Assembly (NCBI RefSeq): GCF_958450345.1
Contig: NC_088781.1
Span: 19,745,857-19,809,856 of the forward strand
Direction: 5' to 3'
DNA from: Calliphora vicina
Lineage: Eukaryota; Arthropoda; Insecta; Diptera; Calliphoridae
DNA length: 64,000 bases
This document shows, piece by piece, positions 47,390-58,587 of the stretch. Under the pieces are notes generated by a model. That model saw only the letters and a list, made by a program, of their open reading frames with translations. It had not been told where the DNA came from and did no database searches. Within the stretch, counting starts at the first letter, position 1. The number at the start of each line of letters is the position of its first letter. Both the position numbers and the translations under genes were made by a program.

Positions 47390-48202
47390 CTGTCTGTCTG
47401 TCTGTCTGTTGAAATCAATTTTCTGAAGGCCCCAGATATCTCCGGGATCCAAATCTTCAACAATTCTGTCAGACATACTTTCGAGAATTTTGCTATTTAA
47501 AATCAGCAAAATCCGTCCATAAATAACGGAGATATGAGCAAAAATCCGAGACAACCTCTGAAAATTTCATCAAAAAACACAATGTATTGCATGCTTTGAC
47601 AAAAAAAACAACAAAACGTATGCTTGGGTGTGCAAGCTTTGTGTATTTGGTTTTTTTTTTGTTTTTTGTTTCTTTTGGCGTTGTTGTTGTTTTTTATACA
47701 ACTAAACGTTTGTTTGGTTGTGTGTTGGTTTTTTTGACAAAAAAGCAACAAAACGTATGTTTTTGGATGTGCATGCTTTGCGTATTTTGTTTTTTTTTGT
47801 GTTTTGTTTCTTTTGGCGCTGTTGTTGTTTTTTATACAACTAAACGTTTGTTTGGTTGTGTGTTGGTTTTTTTGACAAAAAATCAACAAATCGTATGTTT
47901 GAATGTGCATGCTTTGCGTATTTTGTTTCTTTTGGCGTTGTTGTTGTTTTTTATACAATTAAACGTATGTTTGGATGTGTGTTGGTTTCATTGCCTTGAG
48001 TATTTTGTTTTTTCTTTTGGTGTTTTGTTTCGTTTGGCGTTGTTGTTGTTTTTTGTGTTCTTGATAAATTTAGGATGCTGTACGCTGAAAGTGGGCAATG
48101 TACATACATATATACTAATTATAAAAAATAATAATGCATCCACAACAAAGGTGAAGGGTATATAAGATTCGGCATAGCCGAATATAGCACTCTTACTTGT
48201 TT
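47206..48202 (-). mobile_element. DINE-1/INE-1-like element with GTCT microsatellite and minisatellite
   Basis: On the minus strand it starts AACAAGTAAGAGTGC, followed by TATATTCGGCTATGCCGAAT and ATACCCTTCACC. It ends with GGATCCAGAATATATATACT, GGGTCGGAAATG and the hairpin TATACCCTTCTCACGAAGC to GAAGGGTATA. The plus strand has CCTATAAAGTATATATATTC, GAGTCGATTAAGCCATGTCC and then (GTCT)n, closely like Drosophila INE-1/DINE-1. The body (about 47590-48060) is 3-4 tandem units of about 137 bp with ACAAAACGTATG and GGCGTTGTTGTTG. Long frames on both strands (up to 192 codons) are by-products of that minisatellite. Confidence 0.8.
47346..47409. repeat. GTCT tetranucleotide microsatellite
   Basis: About 16 GTCT units with one GTCC change. 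It forms the core typical of DINE-1-type elements. Confidence 0.95.
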
Positions 48203-48588
48203 TATATTAAATTAATGAAATTTAAAAAAAATAGTCGTGTTCTTTTTGTATTAAATACTTTATTGTATTATTTTTTTTATTATGACTTGAGAAAGAGAAA
48301 AACTTAAATATTTTTATTATAAATAATCTAAATTTGCTTCTTTAATATTACATAATAGTTACAAAATCATATTATTTTCATTGTTTCACTTTGTGTTTGA
48401 AAAATTTTGTAGATCAAATTTAAGGAATAGAAAAACTGAGTATAAAACAAATAACAAAAACAAGGCAGGAGATTAAGAAAGTTTAAATTTAAAAAAAAAT
48501 ATTCAAAATACTACAATATAACACAATTTAAGCCCAAAATAAAAAAAATTATAAACAATGTTTGCAACAAACGCTTACAAATTTGAAC

Positions 48589-49680
48589 TCAGCTTAAAGG
48601 CTCGTATTTACAAATAACCGAAAATGTATCACCGCCCAAACGTTGAGCCAACCATTTATTCTTCACCACCGCCAACTTTAATGTCTCACAATTGAAATGG
48701 GCGTAGAGATTAGTGTGTAGTGCACGACCCATACCCTCAATCACCAGTAAATCAGTCTCATTCTGTTGCAAAGCTTCGCAGAGATCTTGTGGCAGCGTGC
48801 GCATATCAAGACAGGGCCCGTGTTGGCCGTTACCAAATACCACAAGTTTGCCATTGCTGCGAGCCTGCTTAATGACCGGACATTGGCAATTGCAGGAGTC
48901 TAGAATTGTAGTTAATTCGCTGCTAGTAACATCATTTAGAGAGGGTTCGGTGTTGGCACACAAGATGACTTTTGTGTCTCTTTTTAGTAGTTCTCGGGCA
49001 AAGGGTAGTATGCCAAGTATAACATCAACTCCACTGTTGTCTACAAAAATGGCGGCACATTTATGGCTAACGCCTTGTAGGCGCTGCAACCACTTATCCA
49101 AATCATCCATGAGCCAAGGCCTTTTCTGTATGCGCTCCAGAGCCGCATGCAAACCAAACGTTTTATCTTTCTGTATAATATTGGCCACTGCCTGGGCACC
49201 CCAATCAAACATATTACCCGCTAATACACCACGCACCAATTCAATCCATCTCTCTGTATCATCCTCAATGGCATCAATTTCTTTAATACGTTCTGCAAAC
49301 AAGGGCAATGCTACCTCATTTTCTGATTTTTTCTGTTCCAGCCATGGATCCTCAAAGCCATACAAACGCAGCTGTTTATCATTGAGTTCCAACAACTCTC
49401 GTATGCCTAATACACGATTGTTGGCCGCATTATCTTTGGTGGCACTACAATATTCTTCCAATTTCTTTATATAAGTTTGTTTAAATTGTTCGGCTCTGTC
49501 TTCAGCAGTTTTATCACTTTCACACTGACTCTTAGCCGCTTGGCGGGCGAACTTTTCAATCATATCATGAAAGCAGGGAAACCAATAATTGGCTGCCTCT
49601 TCATCTTTATTTAAATCCAAAGTATCTGGTTGGTATGCTGTGGCATCTTTGACCAAAGCATTACAACGCCACTCACACAT
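48589..49680 (-). CDS. 4'-phosphopantetheine phosphatase, DUF89 family (CG5828-like)
   Basis: A 363-residue stand-alone DUF89 metal-dependent phosphatase, like the C-terminal domain of PANK4, without the kinase domain. The family removes phosphate from 4'-phosphopantetheine and its damaged forms, limiting coenzyme A synthesis; it is presumably cytosolic. Residues 16-40 (Y-Q-P-D-T-L-D-L, then Y-W-F-P-C-F) are the PANK4 entry motif. R-G-V-L-A-G-N-M-F-D-W-G is at 150-161. F-V-D-N-S-G-V-D at 212-219 carries the metal-binding Asp214 and Asn215. N-T-E-P-S-L-N-D-V-T is at 243-252 and I-E-G-M-G-R is at 314-319. The ATG at 49680 was chosen because an AG acceptor lies one base upstream, and the in-frame codons beyond it (to a GTG at 49701) are intronic. 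The whole coding part is one exon. AATAAA on the minus strand is at 48313-48318, with another at 48259-48264. RpL37A is the divergent neighbour, as I recall for Drosophila. Confidence 0.95.
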   Translation of the reverse strand: MCEWRCNALVKDATAYQPDTLDLNKDEEAANYWFPCFHDMIEKFARQAAKSQCESDKTAEDRAEQFKQTYIKKLEEYCSATKDNAANNRVLGIRELLELNDKQLRLYGFEDPWLEQKKSENEVALPLFAERIKEIDAIEDDTERWIELVRGVLAGNMFDWGAQAVANIIQKDKTFGLHAALERIQKRPWLMDDLDKWLQRLQGVSHKCAAIFVDNSGVDVILGILPFARELLKRDTKVILCANTEPSLNDVTSSELTTILDSCNCQCPVIKQARSNGKLVVFGNGQHGPCLDMRTLPQDLCEALQQNETDLLVIEGMGRALHTNLYAHFNCETLKLAVVKNKWLAQRLGGDTFSVICKYEPLS

Positions 49681-49681
49681 C

Positions 49682-49990
49682 CTACATTTCCAGGTTTTCA
49701 CACGAGAAGGTCATACAATGAGAAGAACGTAAAAAAAGAAAACGACACGAAAAAAATTAAATTAATAATCTTATCTTGGGATAAGGAAAAATCTATATTT
49801 TGTGTACACACAACTGCTAATTAAATTAAAAACTGCATTTTCTGCTTACCTGTGCTAAAGATTTAGTAAGATTTTTGTTTAAAATTGTTTGCAAATTTTC
49901 TTAAATTTTTTTTGCAATTTTACTTTGTAGGTGTTTGTTAACCTGTGTGTGTAGTTGTTGTTTATTTGCGTACTTTCAAAACTATTTAAA
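49682..49990 (-). other. 5' UTR intron and non-coding first exon of the phosphatase gene
   Basis: The donor CACAG|GTAAGCAG has its GT at 49849-49848. The acceptor GGAAATGTAG ends at 49682 and leaves G-ATG as the start of exon 2. The intron is 168 bp. Exon 1 runs upstream from 49850 to an unknown start near 49.99 kb, and its sequence has no ATG-led coding part that I can support. ACAGACAGACAG lies near 50013. Confidence 0.65.
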
Positions 49991-52500
49991 CTCCCCAACT
50001 ACTTGCAGACAGACAGACAGCAAATAGCAGTCAGCAGCAACAAGCTCTTTTACTTAAAACTTTGTTAAATTCCAATTTCAATATGTGTTGCTTGAATCAG
50101 TTGTTTAATTGTTTAAATAGCAAAATTTGTAATAATGTTAACTTCTATTGTTTCGTTTACTTTATTTAGTGTTTTCTTAGTTGTTTTTGTTGTTAATTTC
50201 CAACGGCCGAGTGTGTTTGCGATAAAAAATAATATTAAAATATAAAACCAATAATAATAACGCCAAACAAATGTAGTGAAATGACAACAAAAAAACCGCA
50301 ATTGACACAAAGAGCAAAAATATTTTGATGACAACAATTGCAACAACAACAACAGCACCGATGTACAACCACAATTTTGACAGCAACAATCAGCTGTTGT
50401 TTGTTTTGAAAAGGGAAAGAGGGTTATCGTTGGCTATAAAGTAGTGATAAGAATAAAGGGTTGCCAAAACAAATTAAAAGGTAGAGAAATAAAACGGTTA
50501 TAAAAAAGTAATTTAAAAGTTGATTAAATAAATTAAAAATGTAGAGGGTGTCACGTGAGTCATAATTAAATTTTTATTTTATCAAGGTTTTTTAAAATAT
50601 GAATAAATAAAAATAAATATGAATATCTTTAATATAAACACAAAATACTTTTAAAATGTGTACAGTGGTGATTAATTAATGTTTATCGTTGTCTTTGAAT
50701 TAACAATATGACTAAAGTTTACTTCCAATTTTCAGTAATCCTCAACTTTCATTATCTTATTAATTATTTATTTTTCGTTAATAAGAAAGATTTCTCTCTG
50801 AAAGGAATGCTTTGAACAAAAATAGCTTCTATTAATCGACAATTTTTAATTTGATCACATATTCTGAATAGTAATTTAAATTATGATTGTTTGAAAACAA
50901 AATTTGCATTAAATAACTAACAAAGTTGAAATAGTTTGAATTAAAAATAAAAATTTTAACATTCATTAAAACGATCATTTTTATATTCATATTACTTCAC
51001 ATTACTAATAACAACCCATTGTCGGTTCGAATTTCTATGGCGTTTATATGTCGTTGGAACGTTCTTTGAAATGTAAATAATCAAATCAGAACTATATATT
51101 GCCTATGTTAATGACTTAGTAATCTAGATATCGATCAAAAATATTTTTTTTAAAATCGAGGAAGTTATATTATATTTCCCTATACATATATCTGACATTT
51201 GTGCGTCGATTTCCAGGAATTTTAATTGAAAAGTTCTAGCGGCTGTCAAATAAAGTTTTTATTTTTCAATATCACTCTATTCTATGCTTATTAAAAAAAA
51301 ACTTGGTTTTTACATAAATAGTTTAAGTCACCACTATTAAAATATCCACACATATTTTAAAATTTTCATATGAATAAATCAGAAGTAAATCTGACATTTC
51401 ACTGTAATATATGGGCCGAAATTGTGATTTTTGAGTAATAATCTTACGGCATCCAAGACACAACGCAGTTTTGCTAAAACAAAACCATTTCGAACAAGTA
51501 AGAGTAAGGATGTTTGATATAAAACCATTTTACTGTTTGAAAAAGAAGCTTTTGTTAAAAAAATAACGAAAAAAAAACAAAATTAAAAATTATGTTTTTT
51601 TATGCTTTTAAAACGATAATATTTTAAATGAATGCTTTTAATCCTGATCTAATATATAAACAAATTACACATTGAAATTAAATAGTTTTTTTTTCGTTTT
51701 ATACTAGTGTTGTACGTTTTGTTATGCATCAATTTTTATAGAACCCATTTACTTAGTAAAACATTTAAAAAATTTTGATAACCCAAATATTATAAAAATA
51801 CCCTATTTTCAAAAAATGCGAAAAAGTACCTTTTGTTTTGCGGTTCCTCATATATAAATATTTGAATTGAATTTAGTTCATAACATTTTAAATAATTTCT
51901 TAAAGAGTATGGTTTTCTTCATATTTTTTTTCAAATAAAATATAGAAGTTTTGAATAAATTTATTTATACAGTATTTGAAAAATGTTTAAAATTTTCTTG
52001 GAATTTTTGTTTATGGTTTGTAGCTAAGGTGATTAAATAAGCAGAAAATTTACTTGATTTTCTCAAAAAAATATATATATTTGGCTATGACATTTTGACG
52101 TTTCAGCTTTTTCTGATTTTAAACTAATAATGAAATTTATTATAAAATTTAAATAATAAGTAAAGTTTTATAACATTTATGAACGTGTTTTTATTTTTAA
52201 TGTTTTATAATATTTATTAAAAATTATGAAATAAAACAGAGAAAAATAATTAAAAAAGTTATAAAGAATTCAAACCATATGACTCATTCTGCGCAACCCT
52301 GTATTAGATTTTCAAATTGATTTTATTGATTTAACTTCAAAAACTTTTTATTTTCATATGTATGGTGTATTTTTTTATATATAAAAATAAGGGAAACAAT
52401 AAATGTGAAGAAACTATAAAAAATAAATCCAAATTGCAGAAAAAAATCAATTATTTATGAAAAATAATTTAAATATAATGTTTATTTCAGTGTTACGGCA
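49991..52500. other. Divergent intergenic region between the two conserved genes
   Basis: AT-rich. CAA/CAG-type simple sequence lies at about 50330-50395. A probable DINE-like fragment with TATGTTAATGACTTAGTAAT lies at about 51100-51135 (compare 55550). No exon recognised. Confidence 0.5.
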
Positions 52501-52553
52501 ACCCTTGTTGGACATCAAAGTCAGTCACACAACAAAATAAAATCGTCTTCAGT

Positions 52554-52682
52554 GCCGCCATCTTGCGTTTAGTAGCATAATACAATGAGTTGTATTTGTT
52601 ATGTCAAAAATGAACAGCAGCCAACTTCACGCAGTAAACCGTTTCTTTCCGGTTGAATTTTTGACAGATCAACATCTAAAAA
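52554..52682 (+). promoter_or_regulatory. RpL37A promoter with TCT-type initiator and 5' UTR
   Basis: TTTCTTTCC at 52642-52650 fits the polypyrimidine TCT initiator of fly ribosomal protein genes, with +1 at about C52645, giving a leader of about 38 nt that starts as a 5'-TOP. GCCGCCATCTTG at 52554-52565 matches a YY1/Pleiohomeotic-type GCCAT site. No TATA box is seen at the expected place. Transcription start and factor use are inferred. Confidence 0.6.
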
Positions 52683-53303
52683 ATGGTACGAATAAAAAAA
52701 TCGTAAAATTTTTCTAAAATCCTTTAATAAAATTAAATAAAAGTGTTAAAATAACAAAATTTAATAATGTGAGAAATGTTTGTGCTAAAAATTTGATGAA
52801 AACAAATAAGAATAGTGGAAAAAATAACGTTTTCAAAATAGTGTTTTTGTTTATGTATAATTTTTAATATGTAATAATTTTTTTATACAGTGATCATATT
52901 TTATGTTATGGAAAATAAATAAACTAATTTGTGCCCCCTTTTTTAACTTTGTTATAGGCCAAACGCACCAAGAAGGTTGGAATCGTAGGTAAATATGGTA
53001 CCCGTTATGGTGCTTCCCTACGTAAGATGGTGAAGAAAATGGAAATCACCCAGCACAGCAAATATACCTGCTCGTTCTGCGGAAAGGTAAGTTTGACAAG
53101 ACTTTGTTTTAAATTTTAAAAAAGTGTTGACGTATTTGTTTTTGTTTTCCTTTTAGGATTCCATGAAGCGCGCCTGTGTCGGCATCTGGTCATGCAAGCG
53201 TTGCAAGCGCGTCGTAGCTGGTGGTGCCTGGGTTTACTCTACCACTGCTGCTGCCTCCGTACGCTCCGCTGTACGTCGTCTCCGCGAAACCAAGGAACAA
53301 TAA
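52683..53303 (+). CDS. RpL37A: 60S ribosomal protein L37A (eL43), three exons
   Basis: Component of the large cytosolic ribosomal subunit. Exons are 52683-52685 (the ATG alone), 52958-53086 and 53157-53303; introns are 52686-52957 (GTACGA...TTATAG) and 53087-53156 (GTAAGT...TTTTAG). The spliced product has 92 residues, the usual length. It starts M-A-K-R-T-K-K-V-G-I-V-G-K-Y-G and ends R-L-R-E-T-K-E-Q. The C4 zinc ribbon is complete: Cys39-x2-Cys42-x14-Cys57-x2-Cys60. An intron directly after the ATG is a recurring layout in fly ribosomal protein genes. AATAAA at 53383-53388 fits the 3' end. G+C is much higher than in the surroundings, as expected for a highly expressed gene. No defect is seen. 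Confidence 0.98.
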
Positions 53304-53993
53304 ACTGTTTACTTTTTTAAGCAGTCAAGTTTCTTAGTTTTTAACGACGTTTACATTTAACAAAACAAAAATTTAGTTTAAAAATAAAATAAAAATTAGT
53401 TTTTATCTAATTTTTGTGCTGTTTTGCCAAGATCTGTGTTGTTTGGCCTCTTGTATTTACAGTGTATCTACTGTAAATATTGGTCGAGAAGAATGTGAAG
53501 TTAAATAAAATGAAATAACCATTTTTTTACTTAAAAAAACGGATGAAAACAAACAAAAAAATACATAGCTGTGTAAAGTGTTTTTATTTTGAAAATTATA
53601 TTTTTTACTGCTCCACCTGTTTAAGTGACTATAAATAAGTTTTGTTGTAGAATTGTGTACCATGAATTTGATAGAATACCCAAATATATATCTTTTAAAT
53701 ATTCAATTCTGAAACCTACAGCCATACATGGAAATTTACATTCATTACAAAAGGCTAGTAGCCACAGATCCAGTTCAGTTAACATTCTAAAACAAGTTGC
53801 AATATTTTAATTGAAATAGAATTGGAGTGGTTTTCAATAGAGAAAATTAGGTATAGTCTTCAAATTCAAACATGCCATCAGAAATAACTGGAATGTAATG
53901 CTATTTTCAATTCTGGAAATTGTCTAAAAAAATCTGGAAACTTATTAAATTAATTTGATTTCCAACTTAATTTTAAATATGTATCTACATATA
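53304..53993. other. 3' UTR of RpL37A, then non-coding DNA
   Basis: The poly(A) signal at 53383 closes the transcript. Beyond about 53410 nothing is recognised up to the MITE at 53994. Confidence 0.6.
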
Positions 53994-54797
53994 GAGTAAC
54001 TTCGGGTATTGTGGACTATGCGTCTAATGTGGACCAGTGTCTTTTTTCAGAAACTATTGAAGGTATGATAAAACTGATTTGTCGTACATTTTACAATTTG
54101 TTTGAAACGACAATTGCACATTTGCTTTCATGAGTTATTGATATGTTGACTTTTTATTCTTGTATTGAAATTAATGCGCCTGCTCAACATTTTTTTCGGC
54201 TCAAGTAAGAAACAAAATTTGGTACAGTTACTTGGTAGAATTTAATGTTTGGTTGTTTTATATAAAAGTGGACACGTAGTTTTGCATATATTTGGTAAGA
54301 ATTTAAGCACATTTAGATTATTAGGTAAAAATAACTTTTTACCACTGTAACCCTAGTTCGTGTAATGTGGACCACTTAAATTACTTGATTATGTACTACT
54401 GGTCCATATTACCCGACAATAACTATGTACTTTGTAAGCAATCTATCTAAGCCAAGAACGCGACTTTTTAGTTTGTATTAATAAAAATATATGAAATTAA
54501 ATTTTTTAATCATTCATGATTAGCTGGTTCATGAATTTTATGTATTAAATACTAGTCCACATTACCCTCATATAGTGGTCCATATTACCCTCCAATTTTT
54601 TTAATGCTGATTTTTGGGTTCCTTAAAATATTTTCACATAAATTTTTTATCCTTTAACGGAAAAAATTTTCAACTGCAGAAACCATTAGAGAATACATTA
54701 GCTAATTTATTGCTTCACAACTCTTTTAATATCCATATATATTGTGGCCAAAATTTAGAAAAAATAAAACGGTAGTCCACATTACCCGAAGTTACTC
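53994..54797. mobile_element. 804-bp Tc1/mariner-like MITE
   Basis: Inverted ends GAGTAACTTCGGGTATTGTG and, reversed, GAGTAACTTCGGGTAATGTG, about 26 bp long (on to GACTA), flanked by TA on both sides (53992-53993 and 54798-54799). It is non-coding. Extra partial copies of the TIR motif (GTAATGTGGACCAC, GGTCCATATTACCC, AGTCCACATTACCC) lie inside at about 54362, 54405, 54553 and 54580, as internal binding-site-like repeats. Confidence 0.85.
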
Positions 54798-55529
54798 TAT
54801 TTTAGATATTGAAAAATGCATTAAATTTTAATCAAATTTAGGAAACCGTCCCAAATGGAATTTGTATGCATAATAATGATATATTACTATCTAGCGAAAA
54901 TAAAGGGACATAGGTTCGAAATCCAAATTAGGGTGAATTCCAAACTATGTATGCAGTCATATCTTTATCAAGACAAAGCATGCAAATGCGTAGTTAAAAT
55001 TTAAAAAAAAAACTTATAGGTACTGCCTGTTTTTACTTTTTCATACATTTTGGATATGAAACTTTAAGGTTGCATACATACATTTTGGAATTCACCCTTA
55101 ATGTTATTAACCTTTCCGTTAATGAATTAACTCAGTCTTAATTCCTTTGTATTGCAAATGTAGACTTCATTCCATCGAGAATAAATTTCTTATAGGATCA
55201 TTAAAATTTTCTTAAATTCAAATCCTTACAAAATAGATTTAAAATTCAATTAAAATTTTTTTCAATTCATTTTATAAACGATTAAGTGCAAAACAAATTT
55301 GGATGAACAAATATTTTAATTCAATTTGTATTAGTTTTAAATGAACAAAAATTTAACAATTCAGAGGTTGGTTGAATGGCTTCTATTATGAACTAATTCA
55401 ACGATGAATAAATTTTATGTAAATAAAAGACTGAATCAAGCTAAATAATTAATTCCGTTGTTTTTTCATTTTTTGAAAAAAAAAAAAAATTTCGAATTGT
55501 TATTTTATTTTTTTTTTGTTGAAATATCT
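54798..55529. other. AT-rich non-coding stretch
   Basis: No gene or element boundary recognised. GAATTCACCCTTA near 55090 and its reverse TAGGGTGAATTC near 54930 suggest one more inverted-repeat remnant. Confidence 0.35.
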
Positions 55530-56346
55530 AGCATTAGATAACCAAATCGTCTATATTAATGACTTGTTAATCCAGATATAGGTCAAAAATCGATGTTGTC
55601 CTGGTTTTTTCCTCATATCTCAGCCATTTGTGGACCGATTTTGCTGATTTTAAATAAGAAACATCTCGAAAGCATGTCTGAATGAATTATTGAAGATTTG
55701 GATTCCGAGATATCTGGGGTCTTCAGAAAATTTATTTCAACAGACAGACGGGCATGGCTTAATCGACTCCGCTATCTATAAGGATCCAGAATAAATTACT
55801 AAGACATTAATATAGACAATATGGATATCTAATGATAGATATTTCAAAGACATTTGCAACGACGTATATAAGACCATAGTAAGTTGGACCTACAATGGGT
55901 CAAAATGGGAAAAAAAATTTTAACAAAAATTTTTTTTTCCAAAAAAAAAAAAATAAAACCAAAAAATTTTTTTTTTTAATTTAAAAAAAAAATTAAAATA
56001 ACAATCGAAAAATCTTTTTCCAAAAAATGAAAAAAACAACTAAAAAAAAATTAAATTTTGTTTACCTAAAAATTTTTAAAATTTTGAAGTATAATTTGGT
56101 GAAGGGTATTAAGATTCGGCACAGCCGAATATAGCACTCTTACTTGTTTTTTAATAGTTTTTTTTATTGGATTAAAGAAGAAATGCCCAAGATAGGATTT
56201 GATTTTAGACCTATGGTTTCTTGAGGAAACTTTCTTAGAATTTTCCGTATATTGCGTTTCTGCTATACGATTTTTTACTTTTTGATCCTTCATACAAATA
56301 GACCCGGTGTAATGTATACCCTTCTCACGAAGGTGAAGGGTATAAA
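55530..56346 (+). mobile_element. Rearranged DINE-1-like element
   Basis: Plus-oriented parts: CAGATATAGGTCAAAAATCG, GTCCTGGTTTTTTCCTCATA, GACGGGCATGGCTTAATCGA and CTATAAGGATCCAGAAT (55560-55790), and the terminal hairpin TATACCCTTCTCACGAAGG to GAAGGGTATA (56308-56344). Between them are a second 5'-like block (GACGTATATAAGACCATAG, near 55861) and an inverted element start (reverse of AACAAGTAAGAGTGC, about 56096-56150). It is therefore composed of at least two copies in opposite orientation. It includes long A/T runs around 55905-56060. Confidence 0.65.
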
Positions 56347-57193
56347 AAAAAATTCGTTTAAAGGTCTTTTTTATCTAATCCGAGTAATGTTTTCGTTTCC
56401 AGCTCATTCCAATCAGTAATTTCCGAAAAATTACAAATTATAGTTGCAAATTTTATTGATACATCTTGAAATGAGTTTTTTGTATTTATCTCGAAATGGC
56501 TGAATGGTTAATTGTAACACCACCCGCTAAATTTCGATTCTTTCGAATAGTTTTCATACAAATTTGTTCGAATCATTTTTCTGTCGACATCGTGAATCAG
56601 GCCTTTATTGTTCAAACGAAAACGATTAATTTCTCATAATTGTGTGATAGTGGTTTGTAAAGTCTCGATATACATATGTATTTCTACTTAGAAGTGCCGA
56701 ATGAATTTGGATAATGATCTTGTGAATTTAAAAGATTTTTATGAAATGAATCAACGTACATTTAAAAGGTGATATGATCAAGGATTTAATAAAATGTTTG
56801 CATTATTTTTTTTTTTTTATTATTATTTATTTTCAACAACCTAGCCTATTGGCCATAATCGGTTATAAATTTCTACTTAAAAAAATAGTTTACATTAAAA
56901 AATTTAAATATAAAATAAATTAAATAATTATGATACCTATAAATAAAATAAATATTATAAATAAAATTGAACAAAGTCAAAACTTAAACTCAAACATATT
57001 ACATTATAAAACATTATTATTAGATAATGATTCTTTAATTGATGTCAGTAAATTAGCAACTTGATAAGAAAAACTAGTTTCCACTAGGAAAAAAGAAATT
57101 TGATAAGTATATGTGTAACAGAAATAATCAACCATATAAAAGAGAAAACATGGTACTCAGTACAACCTAGAAACTATAAGGGCCAAATATATG
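56347..57193. other. AT-rich non-coding stretch
   Basis: Nothing recognised. Confidence 0.4.
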
Positions 57194-57195
57194 TA

Positions 57196-57719
57196 CAGTG
57201 GTGGCCACCAATTTAAGACAAATACTTGAATTTTTTTCATCAACTGAATTTTAAGTGCGATAGAGCCAAAATAAAAGGACCTCTAATGGTATGAAATTTA
57301 TTATTAATATTTCCAGTTTCTCAAAAATGTTTTGAAAAATCGGTAAAACATATTTGGACAAAGATATGTGGAAATACGTTGACCCACCTCAGCGAACATC
57401 CGCTGGTACTAACATGATATGACCGAAACTAATGGAACTAAAAATACGAAATTTGGTCCGAATATTTTATAATAATAAAAATATAATGATATAAATGTGA
57501 GAAAATATGTTTATTTAAAAAAAAAAAATTTTGGTCAAGTTGTAGAAAAATCTTATGAGTTCGTGGTGAATATGTATGAATTGATACAGTCGAATAAAAC
57601 ACACTTGAGTGTTAAAAGAGTCCTCATGCATACATATTTGTAGAAATATTTGAAAAAATAATTGACAATTACATGGAATTTAGCAAACAATTTTTGTCTT
57701 AATTACCTGGCCACCACTG
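57196..57719. mobile_element. 524-bp Tc1-like MITE
   Basis: Ends CAGTGGTGGCCACCAATTTA and, reversed, CAGTGGTGGCCAGGTAATTA, continuing AAGACAAA on both. TA flanks both sides (57194-57195 and 57720-57721). CAGT termini with a TA target are the Tc1 signature. No transposase inside. Confidence 0.85.
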
Positions 57720-58059
57720 TATATATAAATATTAGTCACTGAATGTCTGTTAGTTGATACCACCTTCAGAGATATAAACAGTAGAGGGACCAACCTATAT
57801 GATAAACAATGTCATCAAAAGGGTGTATATCTAATAATCAATTACAATACTCAAATCCTAATATCATAAGTGATTCAAACAATAATCAAAACAAGTTCGA
57901 ATAAGTTCATGAGAGACTGATAAATTCACCGGAAAGGTACCTATCACAGTCCACAAATCAATGTCTACACACTATCCGCAAATTAAACTTCAAACATACA
58001 TATATACTATTTTGGCGCCTCAACCAATTGCACTATTGCAACACGTAAATCAAACACTA

Positions 58060-58587
58060 AGAGCTAGTTTCTTACTTGTCAGTTAAACTCAGCTTAACAC
58101 GCTGTTATATTAATCCTGAAACATATTTTGCCGGAATTTAACCAATGATTGTGTTTCTCACTAGTGGATTAATTTTGTTAGCATTGCCATACTTTTCAGT
58201 CAAATCACATGTTTATTCTTCAAATTTTTTCATATAAATATGGCAATACTATACATTTTATAAGAAAAAGCAACCGCGTTACATAACTTTTTTTGTAAAT
58301 TTTAACTTTCTAAAAGAAAAAGCGACATAAAAGTATATAAAATGTATATTAAAAATTATATTGATGTTAATAAAGCAAATAAAAACAAAGAGCTGCTGTG
58401 CTGAATTGTTTATTTTATTTTCCATCTGTTTGTGCTTTGGCATTTTATACTTAGGTTTAACTCACCAATGATGCTCAGTTAAACCTAGATTATATAGCAT
58501 ATAAACAATAAGTGAGAAACACAATTTTTAGTTTAATTTAGGTTTAAGCGAAGAATGTAGATTATCTCTATCCCAGAAACTAGCTCT
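58060..58587. mobile_element. 528-bp inverted-repeat element
   Basis: AGAGCTAGTTTCT at the left and its exact complement AGAAACTAGCTCT at the right. Inner blocks are also mirrored, for example GTTAAACTCAGCTTAA against GGTTTAACTCACC and TGTGTTTCTCACTAG against AAGTGAGAAACACAA. Non-coding. No clear target duplication. Confidence 0.6.

Noticed and set aside
47503..48165. Long overlapping frames on both strands (151 and 192 codons)
   Set aside because: They follow a roughly 137-bp minisatellite inside a DINE-1-like element; products are low-complexity and frames are open on both strands.
48713..49474. 253-codon plus-strand frame
   Set aside because: Antisense shadow of the conserved phosphatase coding exon.
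49681..49701. GTG-initiated N-terminal extension of the phosphatase
   Set aside because: No ATG there. An AG acceptor one base before the ATG at 49680 and a good donor at 49849 place these codons in an intron.
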